A stretch of DNA of 64,000 nucleotides from positions 558,001-622,000 of the forward strand of contig NZ_CP045483.1 of the NCBI RefSeq assembly GCF_009729035.1. Direction: 5' to 3'. Below are positions 34,558-42,855 of this stretch, piece after piece. Below the pieces are notes generated by a model. That model was not told the origin of the DNA and made no database searches. It saw only the letters and a program-made list of their open reading frames with translations. This stretch comes from Stygiolobus azoricus. Lineage in GTDB: Archaea; Thermoproteota; Thermoprotei_A; Sulfolobales; Sulfolobaceae. Numbering within the stretch: the stretch's first letter is position 1; the number at the start of each line of letters is the position of its first letter. Made by a program: the position numbers and the translations under genes.

Positions 34558-35621
34558 GGTTCATTCACCCTAGCAAGAACTTCTCCTTCCTCTGATAAGG
34601 CTATTACTTCAACACTCATTTTAGTAATGGATTTAAGCCTCTTTAACGCCCGCTCCGCGACTACTTTCATAACTTTCACTCTCTCTTCCTTATCTAGGTA
34701 AGTAAGGGCTTCTGACACTGTCAACGAGTTCGCTACTTTACGTATTTTCTCCACTTCTATACCCGCGAGGACTGAAGCGTAAGTTATGGTTTCAACCCTT
34801 GCATCACCATATTTATTATGGGTGTTCATAATTCCAGCGGCGACCTTCACTAGCTTTCCGGGTAAACTGATCAACGTCACCTTCTCGAATCCCATTTCTT
34901 CGGCGAGCTTAATAGTATCGCCCACTCTATCACCTATTTTTACCACTATATCTCCGAACATTCTTTTACCTATTTCAAAACTAACGTTTCCGGGAGCCAC
35001 AACGAGACTTTTACTCCCCGAATGCTTTATGACGCAAATTTCCGTCCTAAGGTGATCCATATAGTCCTCGTCACTTACAGGGTATTCTATACCGGTAGTC
35101 CCAAGTATTGATATACCGTCTACTATACCGATTGACGGATTCATAGTATTTCTAGCGATCGTCCTTCCATTGGGAACTGATATCTCTACTTCAACGTTTT
35201 CATCCGTAACCTCTTTGACTGAAGCCTTGATCATCTCCATCGCAGTGGGACTTATAGACTTACTCCCTACCTCACCCCTCAAGCCAGGTCTAGTTATTAC
35301 GCCTATTCCTTCTCCTCCCTTGATCGTAAATGATGAACTCCTTTTAGAGCAAGATACAATCTCCAACCCGTCTAAAACATCAGGATTATCTCCTGCAAAC
35401 TTCCTAACAGTTGCACAATACTTGTCGTCCCTCCTTTCGTATTTATCAACGGGCACCTCTATTCTAAGTCCGATAGGAGTTGGGATCGTTACACTCTTTG
35501 GATTCTCTCCCCTAATCAAATAGATGACTGAAGCTTTAGAGGCAGCCGCAGCCGCCCCTCCGGTCGTTATTCCGAATCTTTTAAGAGTCGTTATTAAGCT
35601 CAAAGTTATACCTCCTATCAT
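34554..35621 (-). CDS. cbiD: Cobalt-precorrin-5B C1-methyltransferase
   Basis: The 355-residue protein has the CbiD hallmarks KRFGITTGGAAAAASKASV, GEGIGVITRPGL and STGIGIVDGISILGTTGI-like wording here read as IGIVDGISILGTTGIEYPVS. It methylates C1 in the anaerobic pathway. The annotated ATG at 35621 overlaps cbiH by 41 bases; a start a few codons later is possible because the conserved part begins at about residue 13. Confidence 0.9.
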   Translation of the reverse strand: MIGGITLSLITTLKRFGITTGGAAAAASKASVIYLIRGENPKSVTIPTPIGLRIEVPVDKYERRDDKYCATVRKFAGDNPDVLDGLEIVSCSKRSSSFTIKGGEGIGVITRPGLRGEVGSKSISPTAMEMIKASVKEVTDENVEVEISVPNGRTIARNTMNPSIGIVDGISILGTTGIEYPVSDEDYMDHLRTEICVIKHSGSKSLVVAPGNVSFEIGKRMFGDIVVKIGDRVGDTIKLAEEMGFEKVTLISLPGKLVKVAAGIMNTHNKYGDARVETITYASVLAGIEVEKIRKVANSLTVSEALTYLDKEERVKVMKVVAERALKRLKSITKMSVEVIALSEEGEVLARVNEP

Positions 35622-36342
35622 ACCCTCTGGGCGTGATCATTTTACCGTTACACGTATAAGTCCTTGAATTCCCGACTATCATCGTAGTTATCATGTTTAT
35701 TATTCCCTCATGCCTCTTCCAATCGGAAAGGTTTGTAATTATCACCTGCTCGTCTTCTCTATAAGCACTCTTAACAATCCCTACCGGTGTCTCGGGCTTT
35801 CTATATTCAGATATGATAGCCATAGCCCTTTCCAGTAAGGGCTTGTTTATAGGGTTATAGAGAACTATAACGAAATCTCCCTCAGCCGCTTTCTTCACTC
35901 TGTGAAGTATCTCTTCCGCTGGTACGAGTAAGTCGCTCAAGCTTATGGAAGCAAAGTCCATGGCTAATGGTGAACCCAACTTGGCTGCCGCAGCTAGAGC
36001 CGCGGTAACGCCTGGTACTATTTCGAAGTCCAAATCTAAATTGTTCTTACACATCATCTCCAATGCTGGACTCGCCATACCGTATACTTGGGGGTCTCCG
36101 CTGGAGATCAGAGAAACGACCTTGCCTTCTTGAACCTTCTGAATCGCGACCTTAGCTCTATATAATTCCTCTTTCATTCTAGCCGTTATTACTTCTTTCC
36201 CGTCTACGAGGTCTCCTATTAATTTAGCATAAGTAGTATAGGCTACTATCACGTCACTCTGCTTAATTGCTTCTACCATCCTGAACGTCCTTATAGGAGG
36301 TGCACCGGGACCCGTACCTACTATGAACAGTTTCCCTTTCAT
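35581..36342 (-). CDS. cbiH: Precorrin-3B C17-methyltransferase
   Basis: The 253-residue tetrapyrrole methylase starts LFIVGTGPGAPPIRTFRMVE and has SLISSGDPQVYGMASPALEM, VPGVTAALAAAAKLGSPLA and FVIVLYNPINKPLLERA, the last typical of CbiH/CobJ. It methylates C17 with ring contraction. The start overlaps the end of the cbiX/C fusion by four bases. Confidence 0.92.
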   Translation of the reverse strand: MKGKLFIVGTGPGAPPIRTFRMVEAIKQSDVIVAYTTYAKLIGDLVDGKEVITARMKEELYRAKVAIQKVQEGKVVSLISSGDPQVYGMASPALEMMCKNNLDLDFEIVPGVTAALAAAAKLGSPLAMDFASISLSDLLVPAEEILHRVKKAAEGDFVIVLYNPINKPLLERAMAIISEYRKPETPVGIVKSAYREDEQVIITNLSDWKRHEGIINMITTMIVGNSRTYTCNGKMITPRGYDRRYNFELNNDS

Positions 36343-37334
36343 TTCATAGCCACCCTTATTAACTCGTTTACTATTGCCACGGCTATACTACTACCACCGT
36401 AAGTGCCTTTAATAACTATGGCTGGTATACCGCTTTTTATCAGCTCCTCCTTAGATTCAACTGCGTTAGTGAAACCAGGGGGAGAGGCTACTATCAGAGG
36501 TATTTCTAACGACTTCTCCTTCTGTACTCTAAGTGTCTCCACTAATGCGGTAGGTGCGTTCCCTATAACTACTATTTTTGGTGAAGTCAATCCCATCCTA
36601 ATACTCGCAGCTGTCCTAGTTATACCTAATTTCTTTGCTAGCTCACCGGAAGAATCTAAGTAGTTCTCAACCTTTTTCCATCTTATCCCAGCCATTACCA
36701 TTTTAACATCTGTTAGTATGGGAAGTTGAGCCTTCAAAGCTTCTATACCGCTGTTTATAGCTTCAGGAGATATGTATACTTGTTTTGATATCTCTAAGTT
36801 TCCACTAGCATATACAGCCCTACTTATAATTTCCAGCTCTTCCCCGTCTACCCCGAGATCCTCCTTAACCTTTTCCCTAATTATACTCATAGTCCTCTCC
36901 TCTATTTCCTCTGGATCCTCAATATACTCTTGCCTTTCGTCAGTATCAAACGCGTTCTTAACCCGGTAAAATAGGGCGAGCTTTACAAGTTCGGAATCAG
37001 CTAGAGGGCGTGTAAAATATACGTTTATCTCTTTGTCCTTGTATTTGGTCATTGTCCACTGATAAAACTCAGAAGCCCCTATCTCTCCCATTATGTCTTT
37101 TGCTACGTGGTTACCCCTCCCTAAAAAGGCTAAAGCAAATACAAAGTGGTCGAATCCCTTCTCAGTAAGGTCTAGGAGAAGGTTTCTCCAATTGGGCTCC
37201 GTATATTCATTATGTGATAAAAAAACTGGGACTTCAAGTTTTTCTTCGAGGTATGTAGCTAGTTTCTGCATATCTTCTACGAAAGCGTGTCTCCTTGAAC
37301 CGTGAGTTATCATAATGATTGCAGATTTTTTCAC
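36339..37334 (-). CDS. CbiX-CbiC fusion: cobaltochelatase and methylmutase
   Basis: The 331-residue protein joins two cobalamin enzymes. Residues 1 to about 125 match the small cobaltochelatase CbiX (IIMITHGSRRHAFVEDMQKL; LAFLGRGNHVAKDI), which inserts cobalt into sirohydrochlorin. The remaining part matches precorrin-8X methylmutase CbiC (RAVYASGNLEISKQVYISP; TDVKMVMAGI; SPKIVVIGNAPTALVETL; ASPPGFTNAVESKEEL). Thus an early and a late step are carried by one chain. A GTG start is used. The promoter directly upstream has a TATA box and a palindrome, so this is the head of the second cobalamin transcription unit. Confidence 0.9.
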   Translation of the reverse strand: MKKSAIIMITHGSRRHAFVEDMQKLATYLEEKLEVPVFLSHNEYTEPNWRNLLLDLTEKGFDHFVFALAFLGRGNHVAKDIMGEIGASEFYQWTMTKYKDKEINVYFTRPLADSELVKLALFYRVKNAFDTDERQEYIEDPEEIEERTMSIIREKVKEDLGVDGEELEIISRAVYASGNLEISKQVYISPEAINSGIEALKAQLPILTDVKMVMAGIRWKKVENYLDSSGELAKKLGITRTAASIRMGLTSPKIVVIGNAPTALVETLRVQKEKSLEIPLIVASPPGFTNAVESKEELIKSGIPAIVIKGTYGGSSIAVAIVNELIRVAMK

Positions 37335-37339
37335 AATAC

Positions 37340-37364
37340 ATGGATAGTCTATCCATATATTTAA
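37340..37364 (-). promoter_or_regulatory. Internal cobalamin promoter with palindromic operator
   Basis: On the minus strand a TATA box TTAAATATAT (37355-37364) is followed directly by the palindrome ATGGATAG-A-CTATCCAT (37340-37356). The expected transcription start, about 25 nt after the TATA centre, coincides with the GTG of cbiX/C at 37334. A regulator bound to the palindrome would block initiation. Confidence 0.6.
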
Positions 37365-37381
37365 CCTTTGTTAACAGTTTT

Positions 37382-38059
37382 TCATGAGTTTCTTAAACAG
37401 TTGGGTACGTGTACTATTATTAGGTCACTAAACTTTAAATCGCCCTTAATTACGTCCTCGGCTTTAATTCTGTATACTTTTTCGTCAGGAAAACTCAACC
37501 TCTCCATCACGGTAAGAACTGGGTTACAGCCTATCTGTAATAGCTTTTCTGCTACTTTCCTCACTCCGTCAGGATAGGGTTCTGGAATAATCAACAAATC
37601 ACGCCCGATCTCTAACGCTTTCTTTATTTCGTCATAATCTAATTCACCTCTAACGTGAAAAGTAATAAATACAATCTGAGCTAGATCTTTTCCGATTATA
37701 GCGAGAGCCCTTAGTACTGAAGGTATACCGGAAATTATAATGTATTGTACACCTTGCCTATCGCATTCCCTTTTTATCCTATTAAGGAATTGGTAATCTG
37801 AGACCATGGGATCGCCGTGGAATAACACTGCTACATCTCGTTCTCTAGCAATTCTAACTATTTCCGGAATCTGTACTTCCTGCTCTTTATAGTTAAGATA
37901 AATTAACTGTTTACCGTCCATTTTGAGAAAATCAAACCTGTCCACAACATTTCTCCAGCCTGCGATAACGTCCACTCTTTTCAAAACATTAAGTGCTTTA
38001 ATTGTTATTAATTCAGGATCCCCACTACCCACACCCACAATATAAATCAAGTTACTCAC
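37382..38059 (-). CDS. cbiE: Cobalt-precorrin-7 C5-methyltransferase
   Basis: The 225-residue tetrapyrrole methylase starts YIVGVGSGDPELITIKALN and has AGWRNVVDRFDFL, FHGDPMVSDYQFLN and ISGIPSVLRALAIIG, which fit CbiE (the N-terminal half of CobL). It methylates C5 and works alongside CbiT, here encoded separately. Its start overlaps the cbiG end by eight bases. Confidence 0.88.
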   Translation of the reverse strand: MSNLIYIVGVGSGDPELITIKALNVLKRVDVIAGWRNVVDRFDFLKMDGKQLIYLNYKEQEVQIPEIVRIARERDVAVLFHGDPMVSDYQFLNRIKRECDRQGVQYIIISGIPSVLRALAIIGKDLAQIVFITFHVRGELDYDEIKKALEIGRDLLIIPEPYPDGVRKVAEKLLQIGCNPVLTVMERLSFPDEKVYRIKAEDVIKGDLKFSDLIIVHVPNCLRNS

Positions 38060-39026
38060 CAGCTGTGGCTACTGCAACAGTGACTTCTCCTTTGTATGAT
38101 ATCTTCCTTAAAATCAATTTCGAATCCTTTCCCCCAGCTATGAGGGCGGAAACTTCAGCAACTCCTTTCAGCCCTAGCTCAGTGAGTTTCTCTGAAGGTG
38201 GTGTTAGACACTCGTCATTAAATGAGTTGATCTCTTCAAGGGTTACCTTCCTGAAAGGAATTCCAAGCTCTTTACTCGCAATTTCAGCCTGCTCCCTAAT
38301 AGACGCTATGACCTTTACTCTTCTCTTATCAAGGGAAAGGAGATCTAAAACGTAAAATATTGCCTCCTTGATGGTTTCAGGTGAAGTCTCCTTCTTACTC
38401 CCTACTCCTATTGCGACACTCAATGGCTTCAAACACACAATGTTCTCATCATCACACCTATTGTTGTTTGTAATAATCACTGAGTACTTGCAACCATCGC
38501 CTATGACGTAATTACCTTTTACTTGCGGAGGCAGAGATGAAATTCCTTTCACGCATACTCTCTCCCCTCTTAACAGAGCTGAAGTAACTTTAACTATCGC
38601 ATTGACGTTAACGACCTTAGCTATGAGTAAATTTGCAAGCTCTTCTATACTAGTTACACCCATTTGTTCACTTGCCGTAGTGATAACTAGAGTGGAGTTC
38701 AGGGCTTGGGATATCTCCCTAGCAAGATCGTTTGCGCCCCAGTGAGAACCGATAACGGGGATTACAAATTTTAACTCGTCGTCTATAGCTATCACTGCTG
38801 GATCCTTGTCCTTTCCTTGAGCGAACTTACAAATACTCCTTACCACTCCCCCCAGAGCCATTACAAAAACTAGTGCGTCATAACATTTCCATAACTTCTC
38901 CACGTTTTCTAAACTATAGCGAAATAGGGAAACGGGATAGCCCTTATTTTTTATTACGTCGGCAACCTTCTTTCCACTCTGCTCATTAGAAGCGTAAATT
39001 ACTGCAATACCCCTACGCCACCACAT
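38052..39026 (-). CDS. cbiG: Cobalamin biosynthesis protein CbiG
   Basis: The 324-residue protein has the CbiG N-terminal region (FVMALGGVVRSICKFAQGKDKDPA; PVIGSHWGANDLAREIS) and a C-terminal domain with AIGVGSKKETSPETIKEAI and FNDECLTPPSEKL. CbiG opens the lactone ring of cobalt-precorrin-5A and releases acetaldehyde. It is the first gene of the cluster and is probably co-transcribed with cbiE. Confidence 0.92.
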   Translation of the reverse strand: MWWRRGIAVIYASNEQSGKKVADVIKNKGYPVSLFRYSLENVEKLWKCYDALVFVMALGGVVRSICKFAQGKDKDPAVIAIDDELKFVIPVIGSHWGANDLAREISQALNSTLVITTASEQMGVTSIEELANLLIAKVVNVNAIVKVTSALLRGERVCVKGISSLPPQVKGNYVIGDGCKYSVIITNNNRCDDENIVCLKPLSVAIGVGSKKETSPETIKEAIFYVLDLLSLDKRRVKVIASIREQAEIASKELGIPFRKVTLEEINSFNDECLTPPSEKLTELGLKGVAEVSALIAGGKDSKLILRKISYKGEVTVAVATAGE

Positions 39027-39156
39027 CCACTTAAATCTAATATTAAGGAATAAATACGTTACTTTTTAAAATGTAATTAACGGAGATTCTATCTTAAAAA
39101 GAAGAAAGGGAGTTCAAAGCTAAGATAATAATTAATCAGCAAAGTAATAATTACTT

Positions 39157-40503
39157 CTATTTTGTCCTTTCGTCCTCTTGTTCTTGTCTCGCCATGTCTA
39201 TTATTTCGGCTACCATAAATCCTGCCAATAACCAAAGCACGAAAGCTCCTAATGTCACTTCCGTACCGGAGGGAATTGAGGTTATCATAACATACATTGT
39301 GAATAACGCAGCTCCTAAAGATAGAGATATCTCTACCTTTCTCTTCTTTAGTCTCTTCAAGGATATCCTAGTTAGAGAGAAATCAGTTGCTAGGTGAACG
39401 TATAAGTTACCAAGCAAGGATACGAAACTTACAGTTAGAAAAGCATTGTACGCGTTGCCACCAAACACGATTAAGGACAGCATTACTATTAACCAATAAG
39501 CTCCCACTGTAACTAACACCGCATTGAACGGCTCTCTACCGTTCTTGAGTTCTGCGAGTTTTTCGTGGAAGAATCCGTTTACTGTCATAGCATAAATTGT
39601 TCTAGACGTAGCAAACATAAAAGTTAATGTAGCTAGTACCCCGTCGTTAATTGCAGCTAGTGTTGCAAACGCTAGTGTAGCTAAACCGAATCTATCCTGA
39701 ATTAGTGTAAGGAGGGATATCGGAGAGCTTAATTGTAAGTGGTAATATATTATATGGTCTACAATAGCATAGACATCAAATGATGCTAATAGACCTCCTA
39801 ATAATATTACTGTAACTATGGCCCTTGGGACTGTCTTCTTGGGGTCTTTTACCTCACCGGATAAAGGAGTTATTGAACCATATCCAGTTGGAATGCTAGA
39901 GCCGAATATAACCGCGGCAGCTAATGCGGAAAGTGGTGGGATTTTAGATACTGGATTGTAAAAGGTAAAATGAGTAGAATATAAAAACGTTATTGCTAAG
40001 AACCCCATTATTACTATTTCTAAAGTACTGGCAAACATTGCATATTTAAATGAAGGTTTCTTTCCCAATAGGGCAAATGCTGAAGACAAAACAAGGAATA
40101 CAAGCGCTATTTGATAAGTGTTGAAAAATGGTAATATAGTAGAGAGTACGGCAACTGCACCTAACACATACGCGCTACCGTATAAGGCTGAATACAACAA
40201 GTAAGTCCAGCCTGTCTCAAAACCGAGACGTTTAGTTAGGGAGTAATACGAGTACGTGTAGTAGCCTCCACTCTGAGTAAACTTAGTTGAAAGTTTATAT
40301 GCTACTAGACCGTTGAGTAGAACTAACAAAGTACCCAAAATAATAGCTACTGGTGCAAATGATCCACCATACGAATAAGAAGCCACGCCGTAAACTAATA
40401 TGCTCAGGAAAGGTGCTTGTCCTCCAAGACTCATGAAGACTAGGTCTCTTAGCCCTATCTCTCTAGTCGGCTTTTGAACTCCTCTCTGTGACGACTTTGA
40501 CAT
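39157..40503 (-). CDS. APC-superfamily permease
   Basis: The 448-residue membrane protein has about twelve helices, a polar N-terminus ([20 protein letters not shown]), the helix-1/2 region [38 protein letters not shown] and [22 protein letters not shown], all typical of APC amino acid permeases. It differs in sequence from the permease at 1950-3473. The substrate is unknown. The gene is monocistronic and divergent from the CARF protein gene. Confidence 0.88.
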   Translation of the reverse strand: MSKSSQRGVQKPTREIGLRDLVFMSLGGQAPFLSILVYGVASYSYGGSFAPVAIILGTLLVLLNGLVAYKLSTKFTQSGGYYTYSYYSLTKRLGFETGWTYLLYSALYGSAYVLGAVAVLSTILPFFNTYQIALVFLVLSSAFALLGKKPSFKYAMFASTLEIVIMGFLAITFLYSTHFTFYNPVSKIPPLSALAAAVIFGSSIPTGYGSITPLSGEVKDPKKTVPRAIVTVILLGGLLASFDVYAIVDHIIYYHLQLSSPISLLTLIQDRFGLATLAFATLAAINDGVLATLTFMFATSRTIYAMTVNGFFHEKLAELKNGREPFNAVLVTVGAYWLIVMLSLIVFGGNAYNAFLTVSFVSLLGNLYVHLATDFSLTRISLKRLKKRKVEISLSLGAALFTMYVMITSIPSGTEVTLGAFVLWLLAGFMVAEIIDMARQEQEDERTK

Positions 40504-40695
40504 ACGCTAAACTTCTTCATCACCCTTTTCACTAAAAAAACTTACTACTAAAATTTAATTAATACAAGTTATTAAGAAAAATCACTAATTATTTATCTGA
40601 TATAGCAAAGAACAATAGGAGCTTATAAAAATCTAGATAATAAACACGTTTAATGGAAACAATTTTAACTACGCAAGGAGTACTATTGCCTACAG

Positions 40696-41970
40696 ATGAA
40701 AACACTACTTATATCTACATGGACTAACATATCAACTAATGAGCAAGAGTATAATGTTGTTGACTCTAGGGGAAACGAAAATGAACACATGATAAAAGAC
40801 TATAAACCTTCACTAGCAGAATATAGTTTTTTAAAGGAGGATGTAAAAGACGTTAAAATGATAATCCTATTGCCTTCTTTTCTTACGGTGCACCTAAACG
40901 ACTTGCCAGACTCTTATTCCCTTCTTGAAAACTCCCTTAAGGATCTCGTAGTCCAGAAATTCCCAGCAGCAAGGGAAGCTGACGTTTATGTTTTACCATC
41001 GTCAGGAACATTCAAATCCAGTAAAAATATTATTCACATACATGACGGCGGTATCGGAAACCTTAATTTCTTTATTTACATGGATATCTATGAGGAGTTA
41101 AGGAAAGAGGATCCCGAAGTCGTAATGGTAGACCTTAGTGAAACCTCCTCCTACTTATCTTACATCACGTCAAACGCAGTTAGGCTAGCAATTGAAGATT
41201 ACGCATTTAATAATAAGAAACAACTAATGCTTATTGAGTTAGCGTCAGACTTCTCAAATAGGATTGTTACTATGAGAAAGACGTTAATAAAGGACGTAAA
41301 TATACACCAATATCTAACGTCTGATATTAAACTCGCTAAGGGAATGAGCACCCAAGGGAAAAGCGAGCTTTACGGTATAGGAAAGGCATTAGAATTAGGA
41401 TTTCCATTAGCCCTAATATACTTACTTAGGGAAGCTGTTGATCTAGTTTCACCAGAAGAGTTCAGGAAAAAAGTCCTTGAAAGCGTACAAGTTCTAAAAA
41501 ATAACGGAACTTACTCCGTAATCGCTTCCCTTAGGGCGAGTATGACCTCACCATATTACTTTATGGGTTATCATTTTGTAGAAGCCAACAGAAAACTCAG
41601 TGAAGGTGAAATAACTCTGAATAAATTAAACGAGTTAATGGATAACTATACTGGAGCAACTAGAGCGTTAATTAGGAGGGAGATCGAGATTATTAGAAAA
41701 TTGAGCCAACTTGTCAAAGACGGAGAATATTTACTTGACTCTTTGATAAGGATGGGAAACACCAGAGTTCTAGACTGGCTAGATGGTAGGGTATATGAGG
41801 GGAGTAAGGTTAGATGCGAAATAACAGAGGAAGAGATGGTATCCCATGCCGGTATGGGAAGAAAGTTCACTAAGGTAAGTAAGGACGGAAACAACATAAT
41901 GGCTAAATATGCAGAAGAATGTCTTGATAATATATTGTCATGGATAAAGAGTTTAGGAAGAGAAGAATAA
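40696..41970 (+). CDS. CARF-domain CRISPR ancillary protein, Csx1-like
   Basis: The 424-residue protein resembles Csx1-type (MJ1666/DxTHG) proteins. It opens with MKTLLISTWTNIS, an N-terminal Rossmann-like CARF domain (about 1-170) with a conserved-position motif VMVDLSETSSYLSYIT where DxTHG proteins have D-L-T-H-G, then a helical linker and a helical C-terminal HEPN-like domain. CARF domains bind cyclic oligoadenylates made by type III CRISPR complexes; HEPN domains cut RNA. The HEPN-like motif VSHAGMGRK keeps His near residue 384, but the residues five to seven positions before it are Glu, Glu and Thr, not Arg. No cas genes or array lie in the window, so it is an orphan. Confidence 0.7.
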   Translation: MKTLLISTWTNISTNEQEYNVVDSRGNENEHMIKDYKPSLAEYSFLKEDVKDVKMIILLPSFLTVHLNDLPDSYSLLENSLKDLVVQKFPAAREADVYVLPSSGTFKSSKNIIHIHDGGIGNLNFFIYMDIYEELRKEDPEVVMVDLSETSSYLSYITSNAVRLAIEDYAFNNKKQLMLIELASDFSNRIVTMRKTLIKDVNIHQYLTSDIKLAKGMSTQGKSELYGIGKALELGFPLALIYLLREAVDLVSPEEFRKKVLESVQVLKNNGTYSVIASLRASMTSPYYFMGYHFVEANRKLSEGEITLNKLNELMDNYTGATRALIRREIEIIRKLSQLVKDGEYLLDSLIRMGNTRVLDWLDGRVYEGSKVRCEITEEEMVSHAGMGRKFTKVSKDGNNIMAKYAEECLDNILSWIKSLGREE

Positions 41971-41994
41971 CTATCTTTACCAACCGATTTAACA

Positions 41995-42759
41995 TTAAAT
42001 AATCTTCACTACTTCGGAAATTGTAGTTAAGACGAAAGTACTTCCAAGAAATAAATATATCATAGAAGGCTTCATTTTATTAGCCAATCTAGCGAAAAAG
42101 TATCCAACAATAAGGGCGGTAAAACCGATTATGATTGAGTCAACTAAGTTTAACAACCCAACGGTAAAATAATCTATTGCTCCGCTAGTTGCCGAGAATA
42201 ACATGGCTAGTGTAGCAGTTCCTATCATTTTCTTTATACACATTGTGGAAAACAGAATTATCATTACAGCTATGAACATGATACCTCCGCTGGCCCCCAA
42301 AGTTCCGGTAACTATACCTATTAACACAGCCATGAGAAAGCCTACGGGGTAGGAAAACTTACCCAAATTCACGTGCCTTAACTTTAAGCTAGGATTTTTA
42401 GACCTCCTGAAGGAAATGTAAGCCATTACACTAGTGAATATTGCAAATGTAGTTTCTAGTAATTTTTCCGGAGTTACTATAGCTATTCTTACCCCTATCT
42501 GAGCACCAGTTACAGCACCTAGAGCTAATACTGCGCTTATCCTGAAATCTACGTTTTTGTTCTGGATATAAGCTATAACTACTGATACTGTAGTTATCAC
42601 GTCCACCAGCAGGCTCGAGCCTACAGCGCTCTTAAAAGACAGACCTAGATAGGATAAAGCTGGAACCACTATCAAAACACCACTAGACCCAGTTATTCCC
42701 GTTAAAGCCCCTACTCCTATCCCTATTAATATTAAGACTAAAACAAATATTATACTCAA
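41995..42759 (-). CDS. TauE/SafE family sulfite or anion exporter
   Basis: The 254-residue protein has about seven to eight helices and the two family repeats GALTGITGSSGVLIVVPAL and GIVTGTLGASGGIMFIAVM. TauE/SafE proteins export sulfite, sulfoacetate or related anions, which suits a sulfur-metabolising archaeon. It is convergent with the CARF gene and divergent from aconitase. Confidence 0.85.
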   Translation of the reverse strand: MSIIFVLVLILIGIGVGALTGITGSSGVLIVVPALSYLGLSFKSAVGSSLLVDVITTVSVVIAYIQNKNVDFRISAVLALGAVTGAQIGVRIAIVTPEKLLETTFAIFTSVMAYISFRRSKNPSLKLRHVNLGKFSYPVGFLMAVLIGIVTGTLGASGGIMFIAVMIILFSTMCIKKMIGTATLAMLFSATSGAIDYFTVGLLNLVDSIIIGFTALIVGYFFARLANKMKPSMIYLFLGSTFVLTTISEVVKII

Positions 42760-42817
42760 CGTGCTTCGTCCAAGATGTAATGTATTAACCTAAAAATTCT
42801 TAGTCTATTTATTTTTA

Positions 42818-42847
42818 TAAGACTAGCTTATAGTGTTTTAAGACTAG
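42818..42847 (+). promoter_or_regulatory. Direct repeats in the aconitase promoter
   Basis: TAAGACTAG occurs at 42818-42826 and again at 42839-42847, exactly 21 bp apart, i.e. two helical turns, just downstream of a T/A-rich TATA-like stretch and upstream of the aconitase ATG at 42856. The spacing suggests a protein that binds both on one face of the helix. Confidence 0.45.
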
Positions 42848-42855
42848 ATAGATAT

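Noticed and set aside
37350-37370. Cobalamin riboswitch in the cbi cluster
   Set aside because: The leader of the cbiX/C unit is only a few bases long and there is no B12-box-like sequence; a protein-bound palindrome explains the site better.
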